Shown here piece by piece: positions 1-9,300 of a stretch of DNA of 32,711 nt. The notes under the pieces are model-generated. The model was given only the letters and a program-made list of their open reading frames with translations, was not told where the DNA came from and searched no databases. The position numbers were made by a program, and so were the translations under genes. The stretch comes from Streptococcus sp. (GTDB taxonomy: Bacteria > Bacillota > Bacilli > Lactobacillales > Streptococcaceae): contig NZ_JAPJPF010000009.1 of NCBI RefSeq assembly GCF_030825805.1, positions 13,371 to 46,081 on the forward strand, written 5' to 3'. Numbering within the stretch: the stretch's first letter is position 1; each line of letters begins with the position of its first letter.

Positions 1-322
1 ACCCTTACGGGTCTTTTTTTCACGAGCCTGGAAATTGGATAGCGAGTTGAGGTCCAGTGGACCTCTTTTTCATGAGCTTGAAAACAAGAGAGCGAGTAAG
101 ACCCTTACGGGTCTTTTTTTCACGAGCCTGGAAATTGGATAGCGAGTTGAGGTCCGGGTGGACCTCTTTTTCATGAGCTTGAAAACAAGAAAGCGAATTA
201 AGACCCTTACGGGTCTTTTTTTCAGGTCCAGTGGACCTCTTTTTCAGACCCTTTTGGATTTTTTTTTGCTAGCATAGAAATGTGATAGTGAGTTAGGTCC
301 GTGTGAAGCTCTTTGCCCTTTC
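1..322 (+). repeat. Tandem array of ~50-bp units, each ending in a terminator-like hairpin
   Basis: Two related ~50-bp monomers alternate. Type B (21-70, 121-171) ends in a GAGGTCC/GGACCTC stem plus T-run. Type A (71-120, 172-222; end only at 1-20) ends in an AGACCC/GGGTCT stem with TTAC loop plus T-run. Both types share a CA(C/T)GAGC start and an AGCGA block before the stem, so they are diverged copies of one monomer. Together they make a composite repeat of about 100 bp. Hairpins lie at 49-65, 99-114, 149-166, 201-216 and 224-238. Units at 223-244 and 245-267 are shortened or decayed, and 268-322 holds a further decayed B-like unit. T-runs follow the stems only on the plus strand, so they would stop rightward transcription from a gene beyond the left edge. 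The monomer length is not a multiple of three and no ribosome binding site was seen, so coding is unlikely. Confidence 0.85.
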
Positions 323-336
323 CCAAGCTCTAATTA

Positions 337-345
337 TGCTATAAT
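337..345 (+). promoter_or_regulatory. Extended -10 promoter of the GNAT gene
   Basis: TGCTATAAT is a consensus extended -10 (TG at 337-338, TATAAT at 340-345). It lies 30 bases before the start codon. No good -35 hexamer sits at the usual distance, as is common for extended -10 promoters. It lies just downstream of the terminator array, so the gene would be insulated from upstream transcription. Confidence 0.65.
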
Positions 346-375
346 GAGGGGGAGAAAGGTATCAAGGAGCGCAAC

Positions 376-897
376 ATGAAGGAAGGTGTAATCATCAGGA
401 GGATGATAAAGGCAGATATTGAGCACATCTCTCAAGCCTTTATCCACCAAGGGTGGCCGGGTAGAGAGGATATCTTGGCCAGCTATTTTCAGGATCAGGA
501 GAACGGAAAGAGAGACATATTAGTAGCTGAGTCGGATGGATTTGTGGCAGGTTATATCACTATATTGCCTGCTGCCAAGCACGGCCCTTTCGTGGGAGTC
601 TATCCTGAACTATCTGATTTTAATGTTTTTGAGCCATTTAGAAATCGAGGAATTGGGAATCAACTCTTAGAAGAGGCGGAAAAAAGAGTCCGGCTACTAT
701 CAGAGATTGTCACTTTAGGGGTTGGTTTACACTCGGGTTATGGCCCAGCTCAAAGACTGTATGTCAAACGGGACTATATCCCAGATGGATCTGGAGTTTG
801 GTTTAGGGATCAGCCCTTGGACCCTTACAGTTCTTGTGAAAACAATGATGACTTAGTCCTCTATTTTTCAAAAAGATTGAACAGGGAAATACAGTAA
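376..897 (+). CDS. GNAT-family N-acetyltransferase
   Basis: This 173-residue protein has the acetyl-CoA binding motif of GNAT enzymes, R-N-R-G-I-G-N (near residue 95), preceded by a beta strand and followed by helix LLEEAEKRV. The later segment with GYGPAQRLYVKRDY matches the usual GNAT motif B (alpha4/beta6-7), where a Tyr is common. The family moves an acetyl group from acetyl-CoA to an amine, but nothing here identifies the substrate. AAGGAG at 364-369 sets the ATG at 376. The gene stands alone, with its own extended -10 promoter and a shared terminator, and converges on the DUF1129 gene. Family assignment is firm; substrate is unknown. Confidence 0.85.
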   Translation: MKEGVIIRRMIKADIEHISQAFIHQGWPGREDILASYFQDQENGKRDILVAESDGFVAGYITILPAAKHGPFVGVYPELSDFNVFEPFRNRGIGNQLLEEAEKRVRLLSEIVTLGVGLHSGYGPAQRLYVKRDYIPDGSGVWFRDQPLDPYSSCENNDDLVLYFSKRLNREIQ

Positions 898-902
898 AAC
901 AA

Positions 903-933
903 AAACGGATGAAAACTTCATCCGTTTCTTTTT
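903..933. terminator. Bidirectional intrinsic terminator between convergent genes
   Basis: A perfect 11-bp stem (AAACGGATGAA at 903-913, TTCATCCGTTT at 917-927) has a 3-base loop. CTTTTT follows on the plus strand, and an A-run precedes it, giving T-runs on the minus strand. It lies between the ends of the acetyltransferase and the DUF1129 gene and can serve both. Confidence 0.85.
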
Positions 934-1606
934 AGCGTCGTTGAGGTGCTGTATTGGCGCTCTTGATATTGTATTTTTTCTTCAAATAGTAGCGGAGGAG
1001 AAGAGCACCACCACCGAGTAAGAGCATGAACCAGTTTGGTACACGCGGATTGAGGAATTGTGGGAGCAAAGCAGTGACCATGAGAATCACAACCCAAAGG
1101 ATCATCGCCAACATTAGGATAGGAAGTGACTTGGTTAAAGCAGGCCGTTTCATTCCACGTTTAGAAACTTCGTAGTATTGGTAGAAGTAGTAATACATCA
1201 AATAGAGCACAACCCCACCAGTCAAGCTACCAAGAGTCAATGTGAGGAGTCCATAAGTGGTTCCCTGAGGAGCAAATAAGTTCATGAAGGCTGAAATGGC
1301 AGCAAAGAGACCAAAGACAAGAAGGAAAGAATCTGTGATCATGAGATGAGGAGCATCATTCTCTTTTGGATGCTCTTTTTCGTAGCGTTCTTTATCACTA
1401 AAAGCATTGGCCCAAGCAGTTGGCGCTCCAAAGAGAGTTCGCGCTGTTACTCCTTTTGGTTGGTTTTCAAAGATAGCTGGAAGAATTTCTTCAATCAGGC
1501 TAGTAGCCTCTTCTTCTGTTTTGCCGTTTTCAATCAATTGGTGTTTAGCGATGCGAACGAATTCTTGATTTTTTTTACTTAATTGGGTCAAATCAAATTG
1601 AGACAT
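932..1606 (-). CDS. DUF1129-type multi-pass membrane protein
   Basis: A 224-residue protein with a charged, soluble N-terminal part (about residues 1-85) followed by four hydrophobic stretches near residues 90-112, 118-143, 160-182 and 192-208. It has a short basic C-terminus. The arrangement resembles the DUF1129 family of Firmicutes, whose role is not established. The start codon at 1606 has AAGGAG five bases upstream. It lies 28 bp downstream of corA on the same strand and is probably cotranscribed. That might suggest a link with membrane or cation homeostasis, but this is only context. Confidence 0.8.
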   Translation of the reverse strand: MSQFDLTQLSKKNQEFVRIAKHQLIENGKTEEEATSLIEEILPAIFENQPKGVTARTLFGAPTAWANAFSDKERYEKEHPKENDAPHLMITDSFLLVFGLFAAISAFMNLFAPQGTTYGLLTLTLGSLTGGVVLYLMYYYFYQYYEVSKRGMKRPALTKSLPILMLAMILWVVILMVTALLPQFLNPRVPNWFMLLLGGGALLLRYYLKKKYNIKSANTAPQRR

Positions 1607-1634
1607 AAATACTCCTTAGTGTTATTAGTAGGTG

Positions 1635-2579
1635 TTAGAACCATTTTTTATGGATGAGGTAGACAACGAGCGATCCGGTCATGGCAAAGGCAATAAAGAT
1701 AATGAGCCAGAAAGCATTAGGTTCTCCGTTGAGGGGGAGATCATTGTTCTTAAAGTTCATGCCATAAGCCGAGAAGATCATGGTTGGGATGGACATGACG
1801 ATGGTCACCATGGCCAAGGTTTTCATGATATTGTTCTGGTTGTTGGAGATGATTGATGCGAAGGTATCTGTCATAGAGTGGAGAATGTTTCCATAAATAT
1901 CTGCCATCTCAATGGCCTGTTGAGTTTCGATCAAGGTATCTTCCAACAAGTCCTCGTCTTCCAGGTATTTCTTGATGTTACTAGTGGCACTGGTCAATTT
2001 CTTGATCACGCGCTCATTGGTTTTCAGAGAGGCCTTGAAGTAGACGATGGTCTTTTCTAATTCCATCAGTTCAATCAGCTCTTCGTTTCGAGTCGACTTG
2101 TGCAGTTGACTTTCAATCTGTTCACTCTTACGATCCAGGGTACGAAGTGCGGTCAAGTAGAGCTCAGCATTGCGATAAAGGATCTGGAAGATGAAGCGGG
2201 ATCGCATGAAGGTATAGAAATTCCGCAAGCGACGATTGATAAAGGTGTCTAGGAGAGGTAACTCTTCCAAGCAAGTGGTGATGATAGCCTCTTCTGTTAG
2301 GATAATCCCCAAAGGGATGGTGACATAGTAGGTCTGATTGTTCCGCTCTTCCTTGATGGGAACGTCTACGATGATCAAGGTATACTCATCTTCGATGGTC
2401 ATACGAGACATTTCTTCCGCATCGAGCGGTGCCCGTAAGTCGGCAATATCGATGTTAAAAGCAGAAGCGATTTCCATCGACTCACTTTGAGAAGGGTTGA
2501 CAAGGTTGATCCAGCTACCGGGTTCCAGTGTCTCTATTTCTTTAAATTCAGTCGTTGTCGATAAAAAGACCTGTTTCAT
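1635..2579 (-). CDS. corA: CorA-family magnesium/divalent cation transporter
   Basis: A 314-residue protein. The large N-terminal part is cytoplasmic and ends in long charged helices (residues about 130-240). Two transmembrane segments close the protein, with the hallmark Y-G-M-N motif at the end of the first (segment SAYGMNFKNND). The C-terminus is basic (IHKKWF), as usual for CorA. The frame is open upstream, but GGGGAGG just before the ATG at 2579 and the conserved KQVFL start support this shorter form over a 361-residue one. CorA proteins form pentameric Mg2+ channels. The gene is divergent from uvrA and precedes the DUF1129 gene. Confidence 0.92.
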   Translation of the reverse strand: MKQVFLSTTTEFKEIETLEPGSWINLVNPSQSESMEIASAFNIDIADLRAPLDAEEMSRMTIEDEYTLIIVDVPIKEERNNQTYYVTIPLGIILTEEAIITTCLEELPLLDTFINRRLRNFYTFMRSRFIFQILYRNAELYLTALRTLDRKSEQIESQLHKSTRNEELIELMELEKTIVYFKASLKTNERVIKKLTSATSNIKKYLEDEDLLEDTLIETQQAIEMADIYGNILHSMTDTFASIISNNQNNIMKTLAMVTIVMSIPTMIFSAYGMNFKNNDLPLNGEPNAFWLIIFIAFAMTGSLVVYLIHKKWF

Positions 2580-2610
2580 GGTGCCTCCCCTTGTTTTTTT
2601 ACACCTTAAC

Positions 2611-2619
2611 ATTATAACA
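2611..2619 (-). promoter_or_regulatory. Extended -10 promoter of corA
   Basis: Read on the minus strand this is TGTTATAAT, a consensus extended -10. It lies 31 bases upstream of the corA start. No convincing -35 was found. Confidence 0.6.
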
Positions 2620-2658
2620 GAAAAAGCACGCTTTTGGATAAAAGAATGCTGAAAAATT

Positions 2659-2667
2659 TGATATAAT
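2659..2667 (+). promoter_or_regulatory. Extended -10 promoter of uvrA
   Basis: TGATATAAT is an extended -10, 33 bases before the preferred uvrA start and divergent from the corA promoter. I saw no SOS-box-like palindrome in this short region. Confidence 0.6.
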
Positions 2668-2700
2668 GAAGGATAAATAAATTGATGAAAAGTGGAAGAA

Positions 2701-5526
2701 ATGCTCGATAAAATTGTCATTCATGGAGCGCGTGCTCATAATTTAAAAAATATTGATGTTGAAATCCCTCGAGATAAGCTGGTTGTGGTCACTGGTCTAT
2801 CAGGTTCTGGGAAATCGAGCTTAGCCTTTGACACTCTCTATGCAGAAGGACAAAGACGTTATGTAGAGAGCCTGTCAGCCTATGCTCGTCAGTTTTTAGG
2901 AAATATGGAAAAACCCGATGTGGACTCGATTGATGGCCTAAGTCCAGCCATTTCCATTGACCAAAAAACAACCAGCAAAAATCCGCGGTCAACGGTTGGA
3001 ACGACAACAGAAATCAACGATTACTTACGCCTTCTCTATGCTCGTGTGGGGACTCCTTACTGTATCAATGGCCATGGAGCGATTACGGCTTCTTCGGTCG
3101 AGCAGATCGTTGACCAAGTTTTGGAATTCCCGGAGCGCCAACGCCTGCAAATCTTAGCGCCTATTGTTCGTAAGAAAAAAGGCCAGCATAAGAATATCAT
3201 CGAAAAGGTGCAAAAAGACGGCTATGTCCGGGTGCGTGTGGATGGCGAAATCTTTGATGTGACAGAGGTCCCAGAATTATCCAAAAGCCAACAGCACACA
3301 ATTGAGGTTGTCGTAGACCGGATTGTCATCAAAGATGGCATTCGGTCCCGTCTCTTTGATTCGGTCGAAGCGGCGCTTCGGATCGCAGATGGCTATGTGG
3401 TCATCGATACCATGGATGAAAATGAACTGCTCTTTTCAGAGCACTACGCTTGCCCGGTTTGTGGCTTTACCGTCCCTGAGTTGGAACCTCGTCTCTTTTC
3501 ATTTAATGCCCCCTTTGGCTCTTGTCCAGATTGTGATGGACTAGGAATCAAGCTAGAGGTTGACTTGGATTTGGTTGTTCCAGATGCTAGCAAGACTCTC
3601 CGTGAAGGAGCTCTGGCACCATGGAATCCGATTTCTTCTAACTACTATCCTCAGATGTTGGAGCAGGCCATGATCCAGTTTGGGATTGATATGGACAAGC
3701 TATTTGAAGACTTGTCTCCAGAAGAGCGACACTTGGTTTTCTATGGTTCTGAGGGCAAGGAATTCCATTTCCATTATGAGAATGAATTTGGTGGGGTTCG
3801 CGATATTGACATTCCTTTTGAAGGGGTCGTTACCAATATTAATCGCCGTTACCACGAAACGTCTAGCGACTTTACTCGCAATCAGATGTTGTCCTACATG
3901 AATGAATTGACTTGTGCTACCTGCCATGGGTATCGCTTGAATGACCAGGCCTTGTCTGTCCGAGTAGGAGGAGAGAAGGGGCTACATATTGGGCAAATCT
4001 CGGACTTGTCCATTGAGGACCATCTTAAGGTGGTAGCTGATCTCAAATTAACCAAGAATGAGGAGACCATTGCTCGACCGATTCTCAAAGAAGTCAAGGA
4101 TCGTTTGACCTTCTTGAACAATGTTGGCTTGAGCTATCTGACCCTGTCTCGCTCGGCCGGGACTCTATCTGGGGGAGAAAGTCAGCGGATTCGCTTGGCG
4201 ACCCAGATCGGATCCAACCTCTCAGGTGTCCTCTATATCCTGGATGAGCCTTCGATTGGCCTTCATCAGCGGGACAATGACCGCTTGATTGCCAGTCTCA
4301 AGAAGATGCGTGATTTGGGCAATACCTTGATCGTTGTCGAACACGATGAGGATACGATGAGAGAGGCTGATTACCTGATCGACGTCGGTCCAGGAGCCGG
4401 TGTCTTTGGAGGCGAGATTGTTGCGGCTGGAACACCTAAGCAGGTAGCCCGCAATAGCAAATCCATCACCGGTCAGTACCTCTCTGGAAAACGGGCTATC
4501 CCCGTACCAACGGAACGGCGGGTAGGTAACGGTCGCTTTATCGAGCTAACAGGGGCTGCTGAAAATAACTTAAAAGAGGTGACAGCGCGTTTCCCGCTGG
4601 GTAAATTCATTGCTGTTACTGGCGTTTCTGGCTCAGGGAAGTCCACCTTGGTCAACAGTATTTTGAAAAAAACGCTGGCGCAAAAATTGAACCGCAATTC
4701 AGAGAAACCCGGGAAATACAAAACCATTTCAGGTGTCGAGCACATTGATCGACTGATTGATATCGACCAAAGTCCGATTGGCCGCACTCCACGCTCCAAT
4801 CCAGCTACCTATACAGGTGTATTTGACGACATTCGCGATCTCTTTGCCCAAACCAATGAAGCCAAGATTAGAGGCTACAAAAAAGGCCGCTTTAGTTTCA
4901 ACGTCAAGGGGGGCCGGTGTGAGGCTTGTTCGGGAGATGGCATCATTAAGATTGAGATGCATTTCCTACCGGACGTCTATGTACCGTGTGAAGTCTGCCA
5001 TGGGCGACGCTACAACAGTGAAACCCTAGAAGTTCACTATAAAGAAAAGAACATCTCCCAGATTTTGGACATGACTGTCAATGATGCAGTGGATTTCTTT
5101 AAACATATTCCAAAGATTAATCGCAAGTTGCAGACGATCAAGGATGTCGGCTTGGGCTATGTGACCCTGGGACAGCCGGCAACGACACTTTCAGGAGGAG
5201 AAGCCCAGCGGATGAAGTTGGCTTCTGAGCTTCATAAGCGTTCGACAGGTAAGTCTTTTTATATTTTGGATGAGCCGACAACAGGACTTCATACAGAGGA
5301 TATCTCTCGTTTGCTCAAGGTTTTGGAACGGTTTGTGGATGATGGCAATACCGTTTTGGTTATTGAGCACAACTTAGATGTCATTAAGACAGCGGACCAT
5401 ATCATCGACTTAGGACCAGAAGGTGGTGTCGGTGGTGGTACCATTATTGCGACAGGAACACCAGAAGAAGTAGCCAGCAACCCAGCTAGCTTTACAGGAC
5501 AGTATTTGAAAGGGAAATTACAATGA
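2701..5526 (+). CDS. uvrA: UvrABC excinuclease subunit A
   Basis: UvrA is the damage-recognition ATPase of nucleotide excision repair; it acts as a dimer and loads UvrB. This 941-residue protein has both ABC ATPase modules. The first has Walker A GLSGSGKS (residues 32-39) and signature LSGGESQR. The second has GVSGSGKS and LSGGEAQR, with ILDEP Walker B motifs in both. Cys pairs of the zinc modules are present (CPVC...CPDC and CEAC...CEVC). The frame also allows a GTG at 2692. I prefer the ATG at 2701 because streptococcal UvrA starts with M-x-D-K-I-V-I-H-G. Its Shine-Dalgarno sequence is poor (GGAAG, very close). It overlaps pepP by 4 bp (ATGA). Confidence 0.96.
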   Translation: MLDKIVIHGARAHNLKNIDVEIPRDKLVVVTGLSGSGKSSLAFDTLYAEGQRRYVESLSAYARQFLGNMEKPDVDSIDGLSPAISIDQKTTSKNPRSTVGTTTEINDYLRLLYARVGTPYCINGHGAITASSVEQIVDQVLEFPERQRLQILAPIVRKKKGQHKNIIEKVQKDGYVRVRVDGEIFDVTEVPELSKSQQHTIEVVVDRIVIKDGIRSRLFDSVEAALRIADGYVVIDTMDENELLFSEHYACPVCGFTVPELEPRLFSFNAPFGSCPDCDGLGIKLEVDLDLVVPDASKTLREGALAPWNPISSNYYPQMLEQAMIQFGIDMDKLFEDLSPEERHLVFYGSEGKEFHFHYENEFGGVRDIDIPFEGVVTNINRRYHETSSDFTRNQMLSYMNELTCATCHGYRLNDQALSVRVGGEKGLHIGQISDLSIEDHLKVVADLKLTKNEETIARPILKEVKDRLTFLNNVGLSYLTLSRSAGTLSGGESQRIRLATQIGSNLSGVLYILDEPSIGLHQRDNDRLIASLKKMRDLGNTLIVVEHDEDTMREADYLIDVGPGAGVFGGEIVAAGTPKQVARNSKSITGQYLSGKRAIPVPTERRVGNGRFIELTGAAENNLKEVTARFPLGKFIAVTGVSGSGKSTLVNSILKKTLAQKLNRNSEKPGKYKTISGVEHIDRLIDIDQSPIGRTPRSNPATYTGVFDDIRDLFAQTNEAKIRGYKKGRFSFNVKGGRCEACSGDGIIKIEMHFLPDVYVPCEVCHGRRYNSETLEVHYKEKNISQILDMTVNDAVDFFKHIPKINRKLQTIKDVGLGYVTLGQPATTLSGGEAQRMKLASELHKRSTGKSFYILDEPTTGLHTEDISRLLKVLERFVDDGNTVLVIEHNLDVIKTADHIIDLGPEGGVGGGTIIATGTPEEVASNPASFTGQYLKGKLQ

Positions 5527-6590
5527 ACCAACGAATTACAAATCTACGAACTAAAATGAAGGCACAGGATCTAAAAGCTGTCCTCATTAACAACTTGAAA
5601 AATGTCTACTATTTGACAGGTTTCTGGGGATCAAATGGGACTGTTTTGGTGACAGAAGAGCGCGTGGTCCTCTTCACCGATTCGCGCTATACCATTCATG
5701 CCCATGCGACTTGTTTCCCCTTTGTTGAGATTGTTGAAACCCGCAATGAATTGGAAGAAGCAGCAAAAATTGTCAAAGACGCAGCGATCCAAGAACTTGG
5801 CTTTGAGGATGAGATCACAGTTGCCTACCATACCCGTCTAGCGACCGCTTTCTCAGGAGTCGCTCTAAGAGCCTTGTCTGATTTTGTAATGGAGTTTCGT
5901 TTGATTAAAGATGAGACAGAAGTAGCAACCATCCGCAAGGCTTGCAGTATTTCAGATCAAGCCTTCCTAGATGTGCTGGAGTTTATCAAGGTTGGCCAAA
6001 CAACAGAATTAGAAGCGGCGACCTTCCTCGATTTCAGAATGCGGGAATTGGGAGCGTCAGGTGTATCCTTTGATATCATCTCCGCTGCGGGAGAACGCTC
6101 TGCTATGCCCCATGCGACTCCTAGTGATCGCATTATCTCTGCGGGGGATGCCTTGACCTTGGACTTTGGCTGTCTTTACAACCATTACGTGAGTGATATG
6201 ACCCGGACCATTTATGCAGGTCATGTCAGTGATAAGGAAAGAGAAATTTACGAAACGGTCTTGAAAGCCAACCAAGCTCTCATTTCTGAAGCCAAGGCTG
6301 GACTAGGTTTCCGTGAGTTTGATAAAATTCCTCGAGACATTATCGAGGCGGCAGGATACGGCCAGTACTTTACTCATGGAATTGGACATGGTATTGGCTT
6401 GGACATCCATGAAGAGCCTTATTTCAGTCAAACATCTAAAGAAGTTATCAAGGCGGGAATGGTCTTAACAGATGAGCCAGGGATCTACATTGAAGGTCTA
6501 TCAGGTGTCCGGATTGAAGATGATCTCTTGATTACAGAAAGTGGCTGTGAAGTCTTGACCCTTGCACCGAAAGAATTGATTGTGATCTAA
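5523..6590 (+). CDS. pepP: M24-family Xaa-Pro peptidase (aminopeptidase P-like)
   Basis: A 355-residue peptidase that removes N-terminal residues preceding proline. The N-terminal creatinase-like domain covers about residues 1-125; the pita-bread catalytic domain follows. All expected metal ligands are visible: Asp in TLDFG, Asp in SDMTR, His in THGIGHGIG, Glu in TDEPGIY and Glu in RIEDD. The ATG overlaps the uvrA stop as ATGA, so translation is probably coupled. The uvrA-pepP pair is conserved in streptococci. Xaa-Pro dipeptidase (PepQ) is the alternative name within the family; length and order favour PepP. Confidence 0.92.
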   Translation: MNQRITNLRTKMKAQDLKAVLINNLKNVYYLTGFWGSNGTVLVTEERVVLFTDSRYTIHAHATCFPFVEIVETRNELEEAAKIVKDAAIQELGFEDEITVAYHTRLATAFSGVALRALSDFVMEFRLIKDETEVATIRKACSISDQAFLDVLEFIKVGQTTELEAATFLDFRMRELGASGVSFDIISAAGERSAMPHATPSDRIISAGDALTLDFGCLYNHYVSDMTRTIYAGHVSDKEREIYETVLKANQALISEAKAGLGFREFDKIPRDIIEAAGYGQYFTHGIGHGIGLDIHEEPYFSQTSKEVIKAGMVLTDEPGIYIEGLSGVRIEDDLLITESGCEVLTLAPKELIVI

Positions 6591-6610
6591 GGAAATTTGC
6601 AGAGATAGAT

Positions 6611-6639
6611 TTGAGAAATCTGAGCATTTGTGATAGAAT
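6611..6639 (+). promoter_or_regulatory. Promoter of efp
   Basis: TTGAGA (6611-6616), a 17-bp spacer, then TAGAAT (6634-6639) with an extended TG at 6631-6632. The -35 lies inside a perfect 6-bp inverted repeat (AGATTT at 6607-6612, AAATCT at 6616-6621). No terminator separates pepP from this promoter, so some readthrough is likely. Confidence 0.7.
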
Positions 6640-6675
6640 AAAGAGTAATATATTTTTAAAAAGAGGTATGAAAAC

Positions 6676-7236
6676 ATGATTGAAGCAAGTAAGTTGAAAG
6701 CTGGTATGACTTTTGAAACAGCTGATGGAAAATTGATCCGCGTTTTGGAAGCGAGCCACCACAAACCAGGTAAAGGAAACACGATCATGCGTATGAAATT
6801 GCGTGATGTTCGTACTGGTTCAACTTTTGATACAAGCTACCGTCCAGAAGAAAAATTTGAGCAAGCTATTATTGAAACTGTACCAGCTCAATACTTGTAT
6901 AAAATGGATGACACAGCTTACTTCATGAATACTGAAACATATGACCAATATGAAATTCCTGTTGTCAATGTTGAGAACGAATTGCTTTACATCCTTGAAA
7001 ACTCAGAAGTGAAAATTCAATTCTACGGAAGCGAAGTGATTGGGGTGACGGTTCCTACAACTGTTGAATTGACAGTTGCTGAAACTCAACCATCTATTAA
7101 AGGTGCTACAGTTACAGGTTCTGGTAAACCAGCTACAATGGAAACAGGTCTTGTGGTAAACGTTCCAGACTTCATCGAAGCAGGACAAAAATTGATTATC
7201 AATACAGCTGAAGGAACTTACGTTTCTCGTGCCTAA
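6676..7236 (+). CDS. efp: Translation elongation factor P
   Basis: EF-P enters the ribosome between the P and E sites and relieves stalling at consecutive prolines. The 186-residue length is normal. The three beta-barrel domains are readable. The domain I loop HHKPGKGN carries Lys33, the position modified in many bacteria. No EpmA/EpmB-like modification gene is seen in this window. AAGAGG lies nine bases before the ATG. A closer out-of-frame ATG at 6668 would encode only three residues. The gene probably heads a unit with the Gls24-like gene and nusB, as in other streptococci. Confidence 0.97.
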   Translation: MIEASKLKAGMTFETADGKLIRVLEASHHKPGKGNTIMRMKLRDVRTGSTFDTSYRPEEKFEQAIIETVPAQYLYKMDDTAYFMNTETYDQYEIPVVNVENELLYILENSEVKIQFYGSEVIGVTVPTTVELTVAETQPSIKGATVTGSGKPATMETGLVVNVPDFIEAGQKLIINTAEGTYVSRA

Positions 7237-7275
7237 TCAGCTCTAAAAAAATAGGTCTGATAGAAAGGAACTTCT

Positions 7276-7665
7276 ATGGCAACTGAACAATACGGCGAAA
7301 TCGTCATTGCACCTCGCGTGCTAGAAAAAATTATTGCGATTGCGACTGCAAAAGTAGATGGTGTTCATTCTCTTGAAAACAAGAGTGTATCGGATAGCCT
7401 TTCAAAACGTGCTCTTGGACGTGGGGTTTACCTTCGTACACAAGAAGATGGTCAAATCTCTGTTGATATTTACCTCTATCTAGAGTATGGTGTAGCAGTC
7501 CCTAAAGTAGCTGTTGCGATCCAAAAAGCAGTAAAAACAGCTGTCTACAATATGGCAGATGTGACCTTGGATGATGTCAATATCCATGTGGTTGGGATCG
7601 TGACTGAAAAAGCAGCGAAACCTGATTTGAAAGATTTGTTTAATGAGGATTTCCTCAATGACTGA
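7276..7665 (+). CDS. Asp23/Gls24 family protein (DUF322)
   Basis: A 129-residue protein of the Asp23/Gls24 family, seen in the opening [18 protein letters not shown], the KVDGVHSL segment and a central [11 protein letters not shown] strand. The family is associated with envelope stress and alkaline shock in Firmicutes, but the efp-nusB linked paralogue is poorly characterised. AAAGGA precedes the ATG. It starts 39 bp after efp and its end overlaps nusB by 8 bp, so the three genes are almost certainly one transcript. No membrane segment is visible. Confidence 0.88.
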   Translation: MATEQYGEIVIAPRVLEKIIAIATAKVDGVHSLENKSVSDSLSKRALGRGVYLRTQEDGQISVDIYLYLEYGVAVPKVAVAIQKAVKTAVYNMADVTLDDVNIHVVGIVTEKAAKPDLKDLFNEDFLND

Positions 7666-8086
7666 TATTTTATTTGAATCACGTCGTGATCTACGGGAGC
7701 GTGCCTTTCAAGCTCTAATGAGTTTAGAGTACGAAGGGGATGTTGTAGAAGCGTGCCGATTTGCTTTTACTCATGACAAAGAGGAGACTGACCAGGAAGT
7801 GGAAATTCCAGCTTTTTTACTCAATTTGGTATCTGGTGTTCGTCAATCAAAGGATGAATTGGATCAACAGATTGCCCAACACTTGAAAACTGGATGGACC
7901 GTCGAACGTTTGACTCTAGTGGAGAAAAACATTCTTCGTTTGGGTGTGTTCGAAATCACTTCCTTTGATACCCCTCAGCTGGTTGCAGTGAATGAAGCAA
8001 TTGAATTAGCTAAAACATTTTCAGATGAAAAATCTGCTCGGTTTGTGAATGGTGTCTTAAGTCAATTCGTAACGGAAGCAGAATAA
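7658..8086 (+). CDS. nusB: Transcription antitermination factor NusB
   Basis: NusB binds boxA RNA together with S10 (NusE) and supports rRNA antitermination. This 142-residue all-helical protein has the family features: an early [17 protein letters not shown] segment, the [15 protein letters not shown] core and a C-terminal [21 protein letters not shown] stretch (in two parts here). The open frame extends 15 bases upstream to 7643, but the ATG at 7658 has GAGGA eight bases before it and matches the family start. The start lies inside the end of the Gls24 gene, which implies translational coupling. A strong terminator follows. Confidence 0.95.
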   Translation: MTDILFESRRDLRERAFQALMSLEYEGDVVEACRFAFTHDKEETDQEVEIPAFLLNLVSGVRQSKDELDQQIAQHLKTGWTVERLTLVEKNILRLGVFEITSFDTPQLVAVNEAIELAKTFSDEKSARFVNGVLSQFVTEAE

Positions 8087-8094
8087 GATAGAAA

Positions 8095-8124
8095 AGAAAC
8101 CACCTCCGAGGGTGGTTTCTTTTT
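8095..8124 (+). terminator. Intrinsic terminator after nusB
   Basis: A 10-bp stem (AGAAACCACC at 8095-8104, GGTGGTTTCT at 8111-8120) has a 6-base loop and runs into TTTT. It closes the efp-nusB unit. Confidence 0.88.
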
Positions 8125-8154
8125 GTGTATAGAGCTTTGCTTGATCATGATAAG

Positions 8155-8336
8155 GAAAAAGACTGGTACAAAAGTCCGGCCTCTTAATTGACTTTGGATT
8201 GTCTAACAAGACGCAGTGGTTGAGTGGGCTCTACTGCGCTGATTTTATCAGCTTTTACAGCCCTACTCAACTGTGCGGAGGTGGGACGACGAAATCGAAT
8301 TCTAACGAATTACCGATTTCTGTCCCACTCTCTTTT
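8155..8336 (+). repeat. 183-bp structured intergenic repeat, copy 1
   Basis: Collinear with 25225-25408, with about a dozen base differences and a 2-base gap near the left end. It contains a hairpin with TTGAGT...ACTCAA arms (8220-8270) enclosing a smaller GCTGATTTTATCAGC stem. Near the 3' end, GTGGGAC (8281-8287) plus GAAATCG pairs with CGATTTC plus GTCCCAC (8322-8328), followed by TCTCTTTT: a terminator on the plus strand. The 5' GGGAC of the other copy is changed to GGTAC here. The element fills the gap between convergent nusB and scrR, and the scrR stop codon falls on its last bases. I saw no ORF in it. Confidence 0.88.
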
Positions 8337-9300
8337 AAACACTTTTACCGGGTAAAACACTAACAGGGAGAAAATAGCCTGTTGTTTTTACGTCTTTTCC
8401 TTCAATTTTTTGAAGAAGAAGGTCGACCGTCAGACGAGCAATCTCTTGTAAGGGTTGCTTGATGGTGGTGAGACGGGGGAAATAATTTTCAATAAAGTAG
8501 GTCCCATCGTAGCCAATGATCTTCAGGTCCTCCGGAATAGCAATGCCGAGTTCGTCAGCGATTTTCATTACCAAAATAGCCGTTAGATCGTCAGACGCAA
8601 AGATAGCATCCGGTTTCTGCTGGGTCAAGATGGACTTGATTTCCATTTCTTTGCGAATAGGTGAATAATCACTGGAAACATTGATAATTTGTGCTTCTGG
8701 CAGAACTGAAGCAAAGCCTGCGTGGCGAAGACCGGTTGGGGAGTTAGAATTGTCATTACCTGTAATCATGATAATCTTTTTTGCCCCTGTCTTGGCAAGG
8801 GTTTCCGCAGCAAGGACGCCACCAGCGTAGTTATCCGACGAGACGACAGGGATCTCAGGGGAGAGGTTCCTGTCAAAGGCGATGATAGGAGCTGCGACTC
8901 GGTTGTAATCTTCAATCCCTAGATTATGACTACCAGAAATAATACCATCCACTTGATTGGCTTCTAGCATTTCGATGTATTCACGTTCTTTTTCCGAATC
9001 ATGCTCGCTATTACAAATAATGGTTTTATACCCATGTTTAAACAGTTCTTCTTCCAGTTTATCGATTAATTCTGCATAGAAGACATGGCTGATTTTTGGG
9101 AAGATTAAGCCGATTAACTTGGCTGATTTTCCTTGTAGGCTCCGAGCGATCGTATTCGGCTTGTAGCCCAATTCTCTCATGGCCTCTTTAACTTTTGAGA
9201 CAGTTTTTTCAGATAAATAGCCCTTTTTGTTAATGACTCGTGAAACTGTCGTGGGGCTGACGCCAGCTAATTTGGCGACATCAGTGAGCTTTGCGACCAT
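8335..9300 (-). CDS. scrR: LacI-family sucrose operon repressor
   Basis: A 321-residue regulator. The N-terminal LacI-type helix-turn-helix is clear (TDVAKLAGVSPTTVSRVIN, residues about 6-24), then a hinge helix (PNTIARSLQG) and a periplasmic-binding-like effector domain to the end. ScrR proteins repress sucrose genes, probably sensing a phosphosugar such as fructose or sucrose derivatives. It overlaps scrB by 20 bp on the same strand, so the two form an scrB-scrR operon. LacI-type palindromes near scrB, scrA and scrK are its probable targets. The stop codon lies in the T-rich end of the 183-bp repeat. Confidence 0.93.
   Translation of the reverse strand: MVAKLTDVAKLAGVSPTTVSRVINKKGYLSEKTVSKVKEAMRELGYKPNTIARSLQGKSAKLIGLIFPKISHVFYAELIDKLEEELFKHGYKTIICNSEHDSEKEREYIEMLEANQVDGIISGSHNLGIEDYNRVAAPIIAFDRNLSPEIPVVSSDNYAGGVLAAETLAKTGAKKIIMITGNDNSNSPTGLRHAGFASVLPEAQIINVSSDYSPIRKEMEIKSILTQQKPDAIFASDDLTAILVMKIADELGIAIPEDLKIIGYDGTYFIENYFPRLTTIKQPLQEIARLTVDLLLQKIEGKDVKTTGYFLPVSVLPGKSV

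Noticed and set aside
149..171. T-box riboswitch-like sequence (GGGTGGACC)
   Set aside because: The conserved T-box antiterminator and specifier elements are missing; the match is part of a repeat stem.
72..176. Short open frame through the tandem array (MSLKTRERV...)
   Set aside because: Unit length of 50-51 bp shifts the frame at each copy, there is no Shine-Dalgarno sequence, and the frame reads through terminator stems.
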